Source: Cyanophora paradoxa (lineage: Eukaryota; Glaucocystophyceae; Cyanophorales; Cyanophoraceae). Taken from it: DNA of 64,000 nt. The position numbers and the translations under genes are program-made. Under the pieces are notes generated by a model. The model had not been told where the DNA came from, searched no databases, and saw only the letters and a list, made by a program, of their open reading frames with translations. The stretch is taken from positions 186,001-250,000 of the forward strand of contig QPMI01000152.1 of NCBI GenBank assembly GCA_004431415.1. The letters run 5' to 3'. This document shows, in pieces, positions 1 through 12,159 of the stretch (position 1 is the stretch's first letter; the number at the start of each line of letters is the position of its first letter).

Positions 1-14
1 GGCGACGGCGAAAG

Positions 15-2402
15 ATGGAGGTCGAGCCAGCGCCGCCTCCGGCACCTCCTCCGGCAGCACAGGAGAGCTCGTCGCAGCCACAGGCGAACGGCAGCTCGTC
101 GCAGTCGAGGCCGCCGGACGGGGCGCAGGTTCGCGCTCGTCCTGTGCCCACGGCGCCCATCTGACCCCATCGAACGCAGCGGCACTCGAGCGACAAGGAC
201 AGGGAAGCACGCAAGCGGCATGAGGCCGAGCGCGAGCGGAGGAGGTCGGGCGAGAAGTCGGGGCGGCCGGTCAGCGCCTTCGCCGCGCTCGGCGCGATCC
301 CCGAAAGGACGCTGAGCCTCGCAACTCGCAAATGCTCGCAGAGCGATGAGCACAGGACATCATCCAGCTCGTCCCAGCCCGGCCGCACCTCGAGCGGCTC
401 CTCCTCCGCACGGCCTTCAGACGCAAACGACAAGTGCGCCCGTCCCCGGCCAGGGCGGAGCACGTTCGCGGGGCCGCGTCCGAGCCGCCGCCGCGCCGCG
501 CAGGTCGGGGTCGGAGTTCCTGTGCCGCCTGAAGTTCAAGAACACGCTCCCCGAGCTTCCGTTCGACCCAAAGTTCCGCGCCTTCCCGTGCGTCGCGCTC
601 CCGTGCCGCCCTTCGCCGCCGGCGGCGCCCCCGCTGACGGCGGCGGGGCGGCGGGCAGGTTCGACCCGATGCGGTTCGTGCGGTACGCGACGACGTCGCT
701 GGAGCGGCACTACAAGCACGAGATCCACGTGGAGCCGGACCTCGGCATCCCCATCGACCTCGTCGACCCCAGCCTCTACCGCGCCCCCGTCCCCAGTCCG
801 CCCCGCCCGCCCGCCCGCCCGCCCGCCCGCCCGCCCGCCGGCGCCCCGGCGCCCGCGCCCGAGCCGCGAGCCGCGCCGCAGAGCCCCCCTCGACCCCGCC
901 GATGCCGCCATCCTCTCCGCTGACGCCCCGGCCGCCGAGGCCGCCGCCGCCGGCCGCAAGGGCAAGCAGCGGCCCAACGTCAGCTGGTGCGCTGCGCGCC
1001 TTTTCCCCGCGCCGCGCACCCGCCCGGCGTGCCGTCGGGCCCCCCGGGAGCTCGCCCGGCGATAGGAAAGAGAAGCGGAAAGGAAGGAGGAGGAGGAGGA
1101 GGAGGGGGGGCGGGCTGACGCGCCGCGCCGCGGGCGCGCAGGCTCTACCGAAATGTGTACATGTCGAACGAGGGCGAGAGCAGCAAGCGCGCGAGCCGCC
1201 CCTCCGCCGACAAGTGCGCCGCTCTCGCCCGCCCCCGCGCCGCGCCGGCGCCCGGGCCGACGGGGCGACGGGGCGGGGCGGGCAGGGCGGTGGAGGTGGA
1301 GGCGGTGGTGACGCGGGAGAGCCAGATCCAGAACATCGAGAACACGTTCAACGCGGCGAAGCAGGCGCCGGTGCACCCGACGGACCGCACCCTCGTCCCA
1401 GAGGTCGTCGTCCCCATCTTCCCCGACCTCGAGCTCTGGCCCAACCAGTACGCCCACATCGTCTTCGACTCCGACCCGTGCGCCCCGCGCCCCGCGGCTC
1501 CCGCGGCTCCGCGCGCTGGGGCGAGCGGGCGTGGCGGGGCGGGGCAGGGTGGAGGAGGTGGCGGGGAAGGAGGAGGGCGGGGCGGTGGACCGCGAGGAGC
1601 TCTCCGCCGGCTCCTTCCTGAAGGCCTTCGTGGACCCCGAGGACCCGCGCCGCCAGAAGCGCTTCCTCGCCTACATGGCCCCCGCCGAGCGCCGCCGCAA
1701 GGCCATGCGCCGCGCCGACGGCTCCGCGCCCCCGGCCCAGCCCGACGAGCCGGCCCCCGACGCCCGCGAGGAGGTCCGCCCCGCGCTGCCCCCGCGCCCC
1801 GCGTCGCCGGCGCTGAGCGGGCCGCCGGGCGGGCTGCAGGAGCTGGAGTGGATCCGCGAGTACGACTACCGGCGGGAGGACCCGAGGGTGCGGGGCGTGG
1901 GAAGGGGGACGAGGGGCCCGGCTGACCGGGGGCCGGGGCGGGGGGCCAGGACAACTACCTGCTGGTGGTGCGGCCGGACGGGGCCGGGGGCGGCCCGACG
2001 GCCTTCTACAACCAGGTCAAGTCGAAGCTCATCCTCTCGCGCCGCAAGGCCTTCAAGACACGGGCGGCGGACGGGACGCCCGTGGCGCCGGCCTTCTCCC
2101 GCCCGAGCCGCATCACGGCGATCACGCGGGAGCTGAACCGGGAGGACCGCAAAGCGCGGAGCGAGCGGCTGCGGGAGCTCAACGAGGGCGGCGTCGCCAA
2201 CCCCGAGGAGGAGGAGGAGGAGGAGGCCGAGGCCGAGGCCGAGGGCGCCGAGGCCGGCGAGGAGGGCGCCGGGGCCGCCGAGGCGCGCGGCGACGCCTCC
2301 AGCGACGACGAGCGGCAGCCGCGCGGCTCGGCGCGCCAGCGCCGCGCCTCCGACAGCGACGGCGAGGCCGCCGCCGGCGACGCCAGCAGCGGCGAGGACT
2401 AG
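15..2402 (+). CDS. PAF1: RNA polymerase II-associated factor 1 (PAF1 complex subunit), multi-exon
   Basis: Core subunit of the nuclear Paf1 complex, which travels with RNA polymerase II and supports elongation and histone modification. The family signature is clear across exons: an EFLCRLKFKNTLPELPFDPK segment (about 530-580), then RFDPMRFVRYATTSLERHYK and EPDLGIPIDLVDPSLY (about 660-780), SQIQNIENTF (about 1320), VVVPIFPDLELWPNQYAHIV near 1400-1460, and a KSKLILSRRKAFKT block near 2020-2060. The C-terminus is a Glu/Asp/Ser-rich acidic tail, as in other PAF1 proteins. The ATG at 15 opens a Pro/Ser-rich first exon, and a charged Arg/Glu exon follows at about 175-300. At least six short introns are needed, with acceptors at about 658 and 1140. 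The stop TAG is at 2400-2402. The gene may begin just outside the window, but the ATG at 15 is in a plausible context. Confidence 0.9.
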
Positions 2403-3130
2403 CGTGGCGGCCCTTGCGCAATTGCGGCATCCATACCCCCGCCCCCGCGACGGCTACGCATATCCTGTTGAATCTATTCGAAATCGCGGAAGGGCGTCAA
2501 CCCTCGGGCCTCGCGCCGCGGTGCGCGCTCGCTGAGTTGAGCTCGAGGCTGGCAATGGCAGGGCCCGTGGTTCAATTGCAATTGCATAGAAATACAAATA
2601 TTCAATGATTCACTGGGGGGCGTAGATCTGTTTCGGATTCGGTCGACGTCTACGTAAACTAGGCTATAAGCCACTGCGTTATAATTACTACCGCAGCACT
2701 ACTAATTAATTAAGCCGCTGAGCTCAGCCTGGCAGCGGCTTAAGCTACTTAATAATTTGACGATAAGCACACGTACTACGGTAACTCAGTAGTAAAACGT
2801 GCGTCGAAATTGTTGTCAATACGTATACTTAGATTGTTTCATAATGCGAATCAAAAAGATGAAATGAAGCTTGCTGCGGTTACTCAGTGACTGATTCGTC
2901 CGTGCACAGCTACAAAAGCAGGCCTAGGCCCAGTGTTAAGCTTCGTATGCAATTACGTATACTATGATACCTACTACAACAGCTGTTTAAGCTAGGCAAA
3001 GCTGAGGCATGACGCATGAATCGATGAAATCAAGTAAGCGGTGCAATCTACCTGCGACTAACTACCTCGACAGGGCGCGGGGACCTTCCTTTAAAACTTG
3101 GGGGGGAGTATACAACAGGCGGACCGAGCC
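2403..3130. other. AT-rich intergenic spacer
   Basis: No coding signal is seen between PAF1 and the minus-strand gene to the right. The base composition changes abruptly from very GC-rich to AT-rich, with runs such as TTAATTAAG and AATAATTTG. It holds a perfect 11-bp inverted repeat (2710-2720 and 2733-2743) and TGACTCAGTGA-like words near 2784 and 2883. Confidence 0.6.
2710..2743. repeat. 11-bp perfect inverted repeat (hairpin)
   Basis: TTAAGCCGCTG at 2710-2720 is followed after a 12-base loop by its exact reverse complement CAGCGGCTTAA at 2733-2743. It lies about 310 bp past the PAF1 stop codon in AT-rich DNA. It could be a 3'-end structure or a remnant of a mobile element; nothing else identifies it. 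Confidence 0.6.
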
Positions 3131-3223
3131 TCTAAGCTCTAGCGCGGGAAAACTGGGCACGCGAGGATGCACTGTACACGGCCGGGAGGCGGGATCCGGA
3201 TGTCTCGGGCCTTGGGAACGCCG

Positions 3224-5558
3224 TCAGAGCCCCGGGAAGAGCGAGTGCGCGGGGGGCGGGGGGAAGGCGGGGGCTGAGGCGAGGCGGGGGAAGTTGGCGA
3301 AGGGGGGAGGCGCGGGGGGCGCCTCCGGTACAGCCGGCGGGGCCTGCCGTGCGTGTGGGACGAACGGGGGCCCGGGCCCCGCGGGGTAGCGCTCTGCGGG
3401 GGGCGGCGGCGGCGGCGCCGGCCCCAGGAAAGTAGGGGGGATGACGGGGGAGGGCCGCCGCGGGGCCCAGTCGGCGCTGCCGGGGCCGGGGGCCTCCCCC
3501 CGGGGGTCCCCCTCCGCGCTCCGCTTGCGCGAGGCGCCGGCGCCCTCCGGCGCGGCCGTTTTCGGGGCCGGGGCGGGCGAGTCGGGGGGAGGGCGCCGGC
3601 GGCGCCGGCAGCGGCGGCGGCGAGGCGGAGGGCGCGGGCGCGGCGCGTGTAGGCGTCGCGCTCCTCCTGCGGGGCGGCCCGCCAGAGCTCCCCAAGCCGC
3701 GTCGCCTTCTCCCGCGAGGACCACCTAACGGGCCCCGCTCCTCGGCGCCGCCCGGCGGGGCGGGCGGGCGGGGCGGGGGCCTACCCCGGGCACTGGGCGT
3801 CCACGCTGGGCCTGAGCTCCTTGCAGAAGAGAACGCTGCGGGGTCCGCGTCAGCGTCGCCGGCGCTCGCCATCCGGGGCGCGGCGCGGGGGTCACGCACT
3901 AGCCGTCTGCGGGGAGGCGGGGAGGCGGGGAGAAAGTTAGAGGACCGGAGGCACGAGGAGCAGCGTGTGGAAGGGGGACGCTTACTCGAAGGGGGCGCGC
4001 TGTTGCGCCTGGAAGAGGCGGGGCGGGGCGAGAGGGACGGGGCGGGGCGGGGCGGGGCGGGCGCGGGGGGCCGCACGGTGACGTCGGAGGGCATCGGGGC
4101 GCGGGGCGCGAGCTGCCGGGGCGGCAGCTGCGGGAGGGAGAGGACGGGGGGCTCCTCCGCGGGCGCGACCGCCGGCAGGGCGAGCCCCGCGGCGGGCTCG
4201 GGCCCGCCTTGGGCCCCACGCCGCCGCCGCCGCCGCCGCCGGCGCTGGCGCCCCGGGGCGGCGGGGTGACCTCCGCCGGCGACCGCGCAGCCGCCCCCGC
4301 GCCTCCTGCTCCTCGGCGTTGGGCCTGCGCGGCGTGAGGCCGGGCCCCGGCGGGCGGGGCGGGGTCGCACGCGTCGCGGGGCATGGGGAGGATGCCGGGG
4401 ACGCTGCTGGCGAAGCCGGCGCGCGCGCGCAGGCGGGACATCTGCGGGGCGGCTCGCCCCGAGAGAGAAGAGGGCGGGGCGGGGTGGGGCGGGGCGGGGC
4501 GGGGCGGGCCTCGGAGCCGAGGGAGAGGTGCTCGAGGTGGAGGGTCATGTCCAACGACGCCCGCGCCGCCTCCTCGTACTGCCCCCGCTCAGCCGGGAAG
4601 GGCGGGGGATTGGCGGGGGTACGCGCACGCGCGGGTGGCTCTCTGGGCGCAGGATGCCGGGGAGGAGCGGGCGCATCGTGTGCTCCCCCCCGGGGGGCAC
4701 TAACGCGCCGGGGCGGACGGCGCCTCCATCGCCGCCGCTGCTGCCGGGCCTTGGGCCCCTCGGGCCAGGAACGGGTGCGGGTGGGGGGGACCCCCCCTCG
4801 GGCCGCGGAACGCCCATGAGGCCGTGGAAGAGTTCTTCGAAGGAGGGGCCGAGAGGCGCCCCGCCCGCCGCCTCCCCCGCCGCCCGGCTCGCTGCGAGTA
4901 GAAGCGGGGCCGAGATCAGCCGGGCGAGGCCGCCGGGGCCGGGGCCGGGGCCGGGGCCGGGGCGGCGGGGCGGGCGGACCGAGGAAGCGGGTGGCGCGGA
5001 GGGCGACGACGGCGATGAATCTGGCGACGAGGCGGCGGTTGACCCACGCCGGCAGGAAGTGGCTCACCAGCCGCTCCGCCGCGTAGACCAGCGTCACCCT
5101 GCCCGCCCCCTCAGCGAGGCGGCCCCCCGGTGGCGGGTGGCGGGGGGCGGGGGGCGGGGGCGCGCCGGGAGCCGCCGGCAGGGGCCGGGGCGATGGAGAG
5201 GGCGGCGAGGGCGGTGTGCACGTCGGGCCCGTCGGCGAGGGTCCAGCCGCGGGCCCCCGTGGCTCCCGGGACGCGGCGGACGGGGAGCTTGAGGCCGAGG
5301 ACGCGGCCGGGGAGCCTGCGGCAGACGACGGCGAAGACGCTCTCCACGCTGAACCCGAAGAAGGAGCTGACGGAGCGGACGACGAGGAGGCGGTCTAGCA
5401 TCCCCTCCGCCCCCGCGATCGCCTCCAGCTGCTCCTCCACCCGCAGCGCCGGGCTCAGCGCCCGCGTCGGGTTCCGCGCCAGCAACGCCATCGCCGCGAA
5501 CCCGGGGGCGCAGTCCAGCAGGTCCAGCTCCGCCCTGAACGCCGTCCGCCCCGCGTGC
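3224..5558 (-). CDS. Unidentified multi-exon protein with an HMG-box-like C-terminal segment
   Basis: I do not recognise the whole protein. Readable exons from the right are: a helical, hydrophobic exon (about 5558-5230) containing FRAELDLLDCAPGFAAMALL and GMLDRLLVVRSVSSFFGFSV; an exon with LVYAAERLVSHFLPAWVNRR (about 5095-4990); an exon with PSFEELFHGLMGVPRP that joins it in phase across a GGCCCC-rich intron; and short exons with TMRPLLPGILRP, YEEAARASLDMTLHLEHL and RARAGFASSVPGILPMPR. Near 3830-3650 comes VLFCKELRPSVDAQCPG, then WSSREKATRLGELWRAAP and EERDAYTRRA, which matches the later two-thirds of an HMG box. A Pro-rich tail with a KR-rich patch follows and can end at 3224. The joins around the HMG-like exon and the true start are not settled. 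It may be two genes, but continuous strand and spacing favour one nuclear protein. Confidence 0.5.
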
Positions 5559-6618
5559 TCCCTGCCCCGGCGACGTCAGGCCCCTGTCCTGGGCGCATCT
5601 CTGCTCGGCCACAGGGCCCCCACACCTCGTGTGGATGGTTATCGTGTCATAAGCTGCGGCGGGGTTTGATCGGAGGCTGCAGTGGCGGGAGCGACTGCGG
5701 GATGGCGCACTGAGCGCTTCTCTCCATGCGCTGCTCCTGTCGCGCATGAGGGATTCGCACTCCACCAGCAACTGCGCGACGAGCGTTGGGCAGCGTGGAG
5801 ACCCTTCTGCGTGTTGCCACACGTACCGGCTCGATCTCTGCTGCGACCCCAACCGGCGGATTCGGCCACGGCGGCGGGGGTGCTCCGGAGGATCTTGCAG
5901 CACTCCCATGCTGCGGAAGGCGCATCGCTTCGGGAGGCATCATCCTCGCGCCGCTGGGGGCCGGGCGGGGCTGGCGCCGGCGCCGGCGGTTGCCGCCAGG
6001 AACCCGTGGACCTTAGCTACGGCGAACTCGCCGTTGAGTCATGCGCTGAACGCGTCTACGGGCTCTCTGCTTGCCGGGGCAAGACGCGGAACACCATCGC
6101 CATAGCTACGTATACAGCGGTGCTAGCGCTCGACGCTTGATGTTAGGGCCCGGTTGGCCAGCTTCCCAATTTTCTGTCCAGGTTGAAGCCTTGAAGGGCC
6201 ATTCAGGTGCTCAGTGCTCACACTATTTGCAGCGTGCACGTGAACGCGAAGGCGATCGAGCTCCCGAGAAGTTCGCAGGCTCCGGGTGCATGATGCCCTA
6301 TTATATTGCGAATGCAGAGGCTAGGTGACCGAACGGGCTGTTGACCCTTCGCGATCAAGCCCTGCGGCCCGCTCTGCCCGACCGCGCGAGGCTATCCACA
6401 GATGCGCATGCAGATCTAGCTCGCCAGGCCGGCGCCAGGAGCGCGCTGTTGGAGGGGGTAAAGGATTGCAAGGAGGACCCGGGTACGCATTGTTCGGGCT
6501 TTGAAAAAAGTTCGTTGCACAGAGCTTGGTTAGCGTCGCCAGCGGAGCGGCGGAGCGACCTTGAGTAGGCCCGGAGCAGTCCGAGCGTCCGTTGCTGGCG
6601 CTCTCTCCGGCGGCAGCA
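5559..6618. other. Spacer upstream of SMC2, no gene recognised
   Basis: Open frames occur on both strands here, but none shows recognisable domains or a coherent exon chain. It presumably holds the 5' end of the minus-strand gene to the left and the promoter and 5' UTR of SMC2 to the right. The plus-strand interval 6140-6610 has mixed composition and no clear core promoter element. Confidence 0.4.
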
Positions 6619-9600
6619 ATGTTCATAGAGAAGATCGTCCTAGACGGTTTCAAGTCCTATGCCACGCATACAGAGATCGTAGGCTTCGACCCGCACTTCA
6701 ATGCCATCACCGGTAGGCGGCAAGGCGGCCCCCAGTCCGGTGTCGGCTGAGCGCTCGGCGCAGGCCTGAACGGTAGCGGGAAGTCAAACATCCTCGACGC
6801 CGTTTGCTTCGTGCTCGGCATCACAAACCTGCAGCAAGTGAGTCTAATTGGCATCTTAAGCTAGATCAACGCTCGCCCGGCGCCCGCTGACTTGTTCGCT
6901 CTCAAGGTCCGCGCGGGTAACCTGCAGGAGCTTATCTACAAGCAAGGCCAGGCAGGTGTCAACAAAGCTAGCGTTTCCATCGAATTCAACAACCAGGATA
7001 AGCGCGGCAGCCCCATCGGCTTTGAGGGGGATGACAAGATCACCGTTACGCGCGTGGTGCGTTATCTGCCCCGCGACCTGCGACAGGGCTGACGGAGTGC
7101 GGCCTAGATCGCGCTCTCCGGCGGGAAGGTGACAGGGAAATACTTCATCAATGGCCGTCTGGCGCAGCAGAACTCTGTTCAGAACTTGTTCCAGTCGGTT
7201 CAGCTGAACGTGAACAACCCGCACTTCCTCATCATGCAGGGTCGGATCACGAAGGTACTGAACATGAAGCCTCCTGAGATTCTCGGCATGGTCGAGGAGG
7301 CAGCTGGCACGAGAATGTTCGAGGCCAAGAAGGAAGCGGCCGCAAAGACTATGGAGAAGAAGGAAAAGAAGATTGAGGAAATCAACAAGGTGATGCCGCT
7401 TGCTCTTATGTTTGGATTTCCGCATGGGTGAACCGCGCTCGACAGATTCTCTCTGAAGATATTACGCCAACTTTGGAGCGGCTTCGAAAGGAGCGGCAGG
7501 AATATATGCAGTGGTCGCAGAATACTCAGGAACTTGAGCGGCTTGAGCGTTTCTGCACTGCATTCAATTTTGTTAAGGCCCAGGTAATGAAAAATCTCTT
7601 AGCAATCTTTAGAAGAACGTTCTGCTCACATTGAATTACAGGAACTGCTGGAGAAATTCAAGCTGGATGTGATGCAACTGCAGGAGCAGGAGGCGAAACT
7701 GCAGGAGGAGCAGAAGCAGATCACCGAGACCATCAAGGCGCTTGATGCTCAGATTAAAGAGCTGATGAGCAGCCAGTCTGATGTGAGGAACAAAAAAAAT
7801 GACCGTACGACTACCACTGACAATTCTCCTCTGCAGGATGGTGATGAGTCGCTTAAGGAGCTCGAAGAATCTTCAACAAAGCTCTCGAAGGAGGTCGTCC
7901 TGTTGGAGTCTCAGCTGAAGAACAAGAAGGACAACCTTAAGAACGAGGAAAAGAATGCGGGCAAGATTGAGAAGCAACTTGCTGAGGTAGGGCATTTCAT
8001 ACCTCGATAATCTCCAGCCTGACGGGTTCCGCCAGCTTGAGAAGCTGGAGAAGCAGAAGGCGGCTGAATTGGAGAAGGCAGCGAAGCAGCAGGCCGAGTT
8101 CGAAGAGAAGTGCAAGGCCCTGCAGAGCGAGGTTGAGGAGCTCCAGATGCAGTTCCAGGCAGCATCGGCTGGGATTGCTGTGGCAGTTGGTGAGAAGTCG
8201 CTCCCTGACCAGCTGGCGGGTATGCACAAAATTCAGGAGTGATCTCGGTGATGCTGTCATGTTCACACGGATCTTGCAGAGGCAAAGAAGGCGGCTCTGG
8301 ACTTGGAGACGGGGACCAAGCAGACAGAAATGCATCTAGCCCTCCTGAAGGACCAGCTGAAGGAAAAGATGACCCTCAAGCAGGCTGCAGAGAAGGACGT
8401 CGCTCAGATGTCTGGCTCAAAAGCATCTCTCCAGAGTGACCTGGAGAAGCTTGAGGTACGCGGAAAGCAGCAGCCATGCGCGTTTCATCTCTGACTTTCA
8501 TTCTGCAGAGCAACCTTGCCAAGATTGGGTTTGATGAGAACTCCTTGAATGCCCTCAGAAAGGAGAAGGCCACCCAAGAGGAGAAGGTCGCCCAGTTGAG
8601 GGAGGTGCGAAGAGATTTTTCAGAGATTTGTCATTGGTTCATTGAGTGTGTTTCTGATGCTGTCTCTTAGGCGGCGGGTGCCCTGTCGGCCCAGCTTGGC
8701 GACATGGACTTCCAGTATCAGGATCCGGAGAATGGCTTCAACAGAGCCCGGGTGAAGGGCATCATTGCCAACCTTGTGGAGGTCAAGAATCCCATTCACA
8801 GCGTTGCTCTGGAGGTCGCTGCTGGTAGCCGACTCTTCCAGGTCCGCTCTCTGCCGTCCTGTTTCTGGGACAGGCGCTGAAAAGTCTCCTGCTTCCAGGT
8901 GGTTGTTGACACTGAGACGACTGGCAAGCTGCTTCTCGAGAAGGGTCAGATCAAGAAGCGCGTGACAATCATCCCCCTCAACAAGATTGATTCACGGACC
9001 ATCTCTGACAAGGTATCTTTGAATGAGAAGCGATAGTCATTGTCGTGTGGCTGATGCATCTAGTAGGCTCTCCGTGCTGCAGAGAACACAGTTGGTGCTG
9101 ACCGAGTCAACGTGGCCTTGTCCCTGGTTGGATACGACAGTGAAGTCAAAGCCGCCATGCAGTACGTTTTTGGCAACACGCTTGTGTGCAAAGGTCCGCT
9201 TCTGTATCGGCCTGCATGTTCCGCCAGGTCTTAACAAACATGCAGATTCGGATGCTGCCCAGAAGGTTACATTCAATCGTGAGGTGAACACTGTTTCGGT
9301 CACTCTTGAAGGCGACAGGTTCGACCCTGCTGGCACCTTGACTGGTTCGAGGGCTTCTTTCCTTGCCCTCTTCGAGACGTTTCTAACGCAATTGCAGGTG
9401 GATCACGTGGCTCCAATGGCAACGTTCTGGGCCGGCTAGTTGAACTCAACTCGAAGCGCGAGGAGCTGAGGCAGGCAGAGGCTGCGCTGCAGAAGACATC
9501 ACAGCTCATTCAAGAGGCGGAGAAGAAGCTCAAGGTCTTCCAGCAGGCCAGCCGTGAGCGTGACTTGAAGAAAAGGGAACTTGAACTTGTCCATGAGCGT

Positions 9601-11459
9601 ATTGCCAGCAGCTCCCCGCAGCAGGTCAGTCAACTGCACATTTGTTTGTCGTGAAGCATCGCAGCACTAACATATTTCCGGAAGATTTTGGACCAGATCC
9701 AATCGCTGGAGAGCCAATCGGCTGCAGATGCAGAGAGACTCAAGGAGTATGCCGTCGAGAAGAAGAAGCTTGCCGAGAAGATAGCCAAACTTGAGCGAGA
9801 AATCACCGATTTCCACTCGAGCAGGGAAGATCATGTGAAGCGCCTGGAGGTGAAAATCTATTGAAAGTCATGTAGTCCGTTCACAGCTAACATTTGGCTG
9901 TCGATACAGAACTTGGTCAAGACCACAAAGCAAAAACTGGTCGGTGCTGTCAAATCATCGAAAGATCACGATCTTCTTGTGGAAAGGATCACTGCTGAGC
10001 GTGGTCTGAACTGCTCTTTGGTCTTGCTATACTGTTCCATGCCCCGATGGTTATTCTTTGCACTCCTTTAGATGATCTGCAGAAGGAGCGGGAGAGCCTG
10101 TTTGAACAGCAGCAAGCGTCAACATCTGCATCAGCGCAACTGTCGTCAGCTCTGCGGGATGCAGAGAGTGTGCTCGAGCAGAAAAAGGTGACTTTGGTGG
10201 ATTGTATGGAAAGTACCCGCTCACTGCAATTTCGTTTGCAGAAAGAGCACCAGGAAGCGAGCTCAAGCCTTGAGAAGGCCAAGGCCCGTGTTGCTGAGCG
10301 GAACAAGGAAATTGCCCAGCACAAGAAGGAGCAGGACAGCCTGAAGCGCAAATTGGCAGACCATGACATCGAGCTGAAGAAGATGGGGGTGAAGCGTAAC
10401 GAGACACAGACTCACTGTGACAATGTCGTATCACGGATAGAAGACATGCAGAAGGAACATCCATGGATTGACACGGACAGGCAGTGCGTATGATCTTTTC
10501 GTGATTTCTACCACTGTCTCTCACCACAAGGGCAGTTTGTTCGGGAAGCCACACACTGACTTCGATTTCGCGGCAAAGAACCCAGCCCAGCAGCAGCAGA
10601 GGCTCAAGAATCTGCAAGAGGAGAACACAAAGCTGAGCCGGAAAGTGAACAAGCGCGCCATGGTTGGTCGTTTTTCTTGGCCTCGATGGTTGCACGGCTG
10701 CTGACTCGGTTGATGCAGGGCATGTTCGAAAAGTAAACAGCTCATCAACAATCATGTCCATCGCATCTCGCAAACTAAGAGCGCTCACAGGTCTGAGGCC
10801 GAGTACCACGACTTGATTTCCAAGAAGCAAATAATTGAGAATGATAAGAAGAAAATCCAGTCGGTTATCAAGGAACTCGAAGTGAAGAAGAAGGAGGCTC
10901 TTCGTGCAACCTGGGTGAAAGTCAACAAGTGCGACTCCAGCCTCGATCATTTTCCAAGCCAGTGTCTAATCTTTCCCAGGGATTTCGGGTCAATCTTCTC
11001 GACCTTGCTGCCTGGAACAGATGCAAAGCTGGACCCCGTTGAGGACAAGGGCAACCTCATCGGCCTGGAAGTTCGGGTGGCGTTTGGCGGAGTGTGGAAG
11101 GAGAGCCTCACCGAGCTCAGTGGTGGCCAGCGGTTCGTTACTGGTGTTGCTGCGACAGCAATCATGACACTGACTCTCAAAGAAACAGTTCACTTCTGGC
11201 TCTGTCTCTCATTCTTGCCATGCTCCTCTTCAAACCTGCCCCAATGTACATTCTGGATGAAGTGGATGCAGCCCTGGATCTGTCCCACACGCAGAACATT
11301 GGACAGATGATCAAGTCGCACTTCACCCACTCACAGTTCCTCGTCGTCTCCCTGAAGGAAGGCATGTTCAACAACGCTAACGTGATCTTCCGGACGAAGT
11401 TCGTGGATGGTGTCTCGACTGTCACGCGCACGGTTCCTTCCGTTCGGAGAGGCGCCTAG
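6619..11459 (+). CDS. SMC2: Condensin subunit SMC2 (structural maintenance of chromosomes 2)
   Basis: ATPase core subunit of condensin, which compacts mitotic chromosomes together with SMC4. The start ATG at 6619 opens [15 protein letters not shown]. The Walker A motif GLNGSGKSN is completed across an intron at 6713-6763. Later come an SMC2-typical [20 protein letters not shown] block (about 7215-7270) and [13 protein letters not shown]. Long coiled coils follow, with a hinge region near 8700-9420. The C-terminal head holds LSGGQR (about 11115) and Walker [21 protein letters not shown] (about 11245-11305). LSGGQR joins to [11 protein letters not shown] after removal of an intron ending just before 11190. 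More than a dozen short introns are visible. The TAG stop is at 11457-11459. SMC4 and other paralogues are excluded by the [14 protein letters not shown] block and the N-terminal sequence. Confidence 0.96.
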
Positions 11460-11663
11460 CTAGAGCTCCGGACTCCTTTCTGTCCTCCCATGTACATACA
11501 TATATGCCAGCTTTTTGGTGGGCTGGGCCCGCGGCACGTTGCCACAGTGTACATCTACACTTACAGTCCGGACGATGCCAAGCTTTCCACAAGGGCTTGC
11601 ACTCGATATCTTGCATTAATAACCTGTACAATGCTACACGCAGAAGAGTTGCCCTCGACTAGG

Positions 11664-12159
11664 TCAGCGCTTGCTGACCTTCACTTCGATGGCTTTCTTT
11701 CCTACGATCTCCGGTACATCGTTGAGGGACAGCGGGTCGGGCAGCTCCTTCCCGTTGAGTGTTAGCTTCTGCGCTGGCGATGTGAGCGCGCAAGGCCGGC
11801 ACGACGTCGACGCCCACGAGTGCACAGCGCGGATCGGAACTGACCTGCTCGCCGTAGGGGATATCGTGCTTGGTCTGCACCGCCACCTTCAGCATCTCAA
11901 TCGGTTGACCCGCCTTGAACTGCGAGCGGGCACTGCCTGTCAGCATGGTCTCGAGCAGCCTTAGCTGGCGCTAACCGTCTGCGAGGATTTTGATCCATCT
12001 GGCAGGACGAAGGTGACCTGCGGCGAGCGCGGCGCTCAAGCATGGCACTTCGACGCGCCTCGTGTCGCGGCGATGCACCTCGATGGCGGCCTCTGCGGCC
12101 TCGAGCGCTGCAAGCTCGTCGAGGGTGCCCGTGGGCAGAGCTTTCAACTTTAGGGCCAT
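11664..12159 (-). CDS. Small ubiquitin-like-fold protein, three exons
   Basis: Three exons splice in phase into a protein of about 110 residues. Exon 1 starts at ATG 12159 (MALKLKALPTGTLDELAALE) and ends at a GTCACC donor near 12016. Exon 2 reads SARSQFKAGQPIEMLKVAVQ then TKHDIPYGEQ. Exon 3 reads KLTLNGKELPDPLSLNDVPE and ends KAIEVKVSKR with TGA at 11664-11666. The second half matches the ubiquitin pattern of helix, IPxxxQ-L, NGKEL and a final beta strand. There is no C-terminal di-glycine, so it is unlikely to be conjugated. The N-terminal half is Ala/Glu-rich and may form a helix. It lies tail-to-tail with SMC2, 204 bp away. The partner or function cannot be read from sequence. Confidence 0.6.

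Noticed and set aside
800-842. CCCGCC tandem repeat as a mobile or regulatory element
   Set aside because: It lies within a PAF1 intron and is simple-sequence DNA like many others here.
417-1457. Long minus-strand open frame overlapping PAF1
   Set aside because: It is the shadow of GC-rich coding sequence; the plus strand carries the recognisable PAF1 blocks.
4930-4970. GGGGCC hexanucleotide repeat
   Set aside because: Only four to five units, inside a GC-rich intron; not unusual for this base composition.
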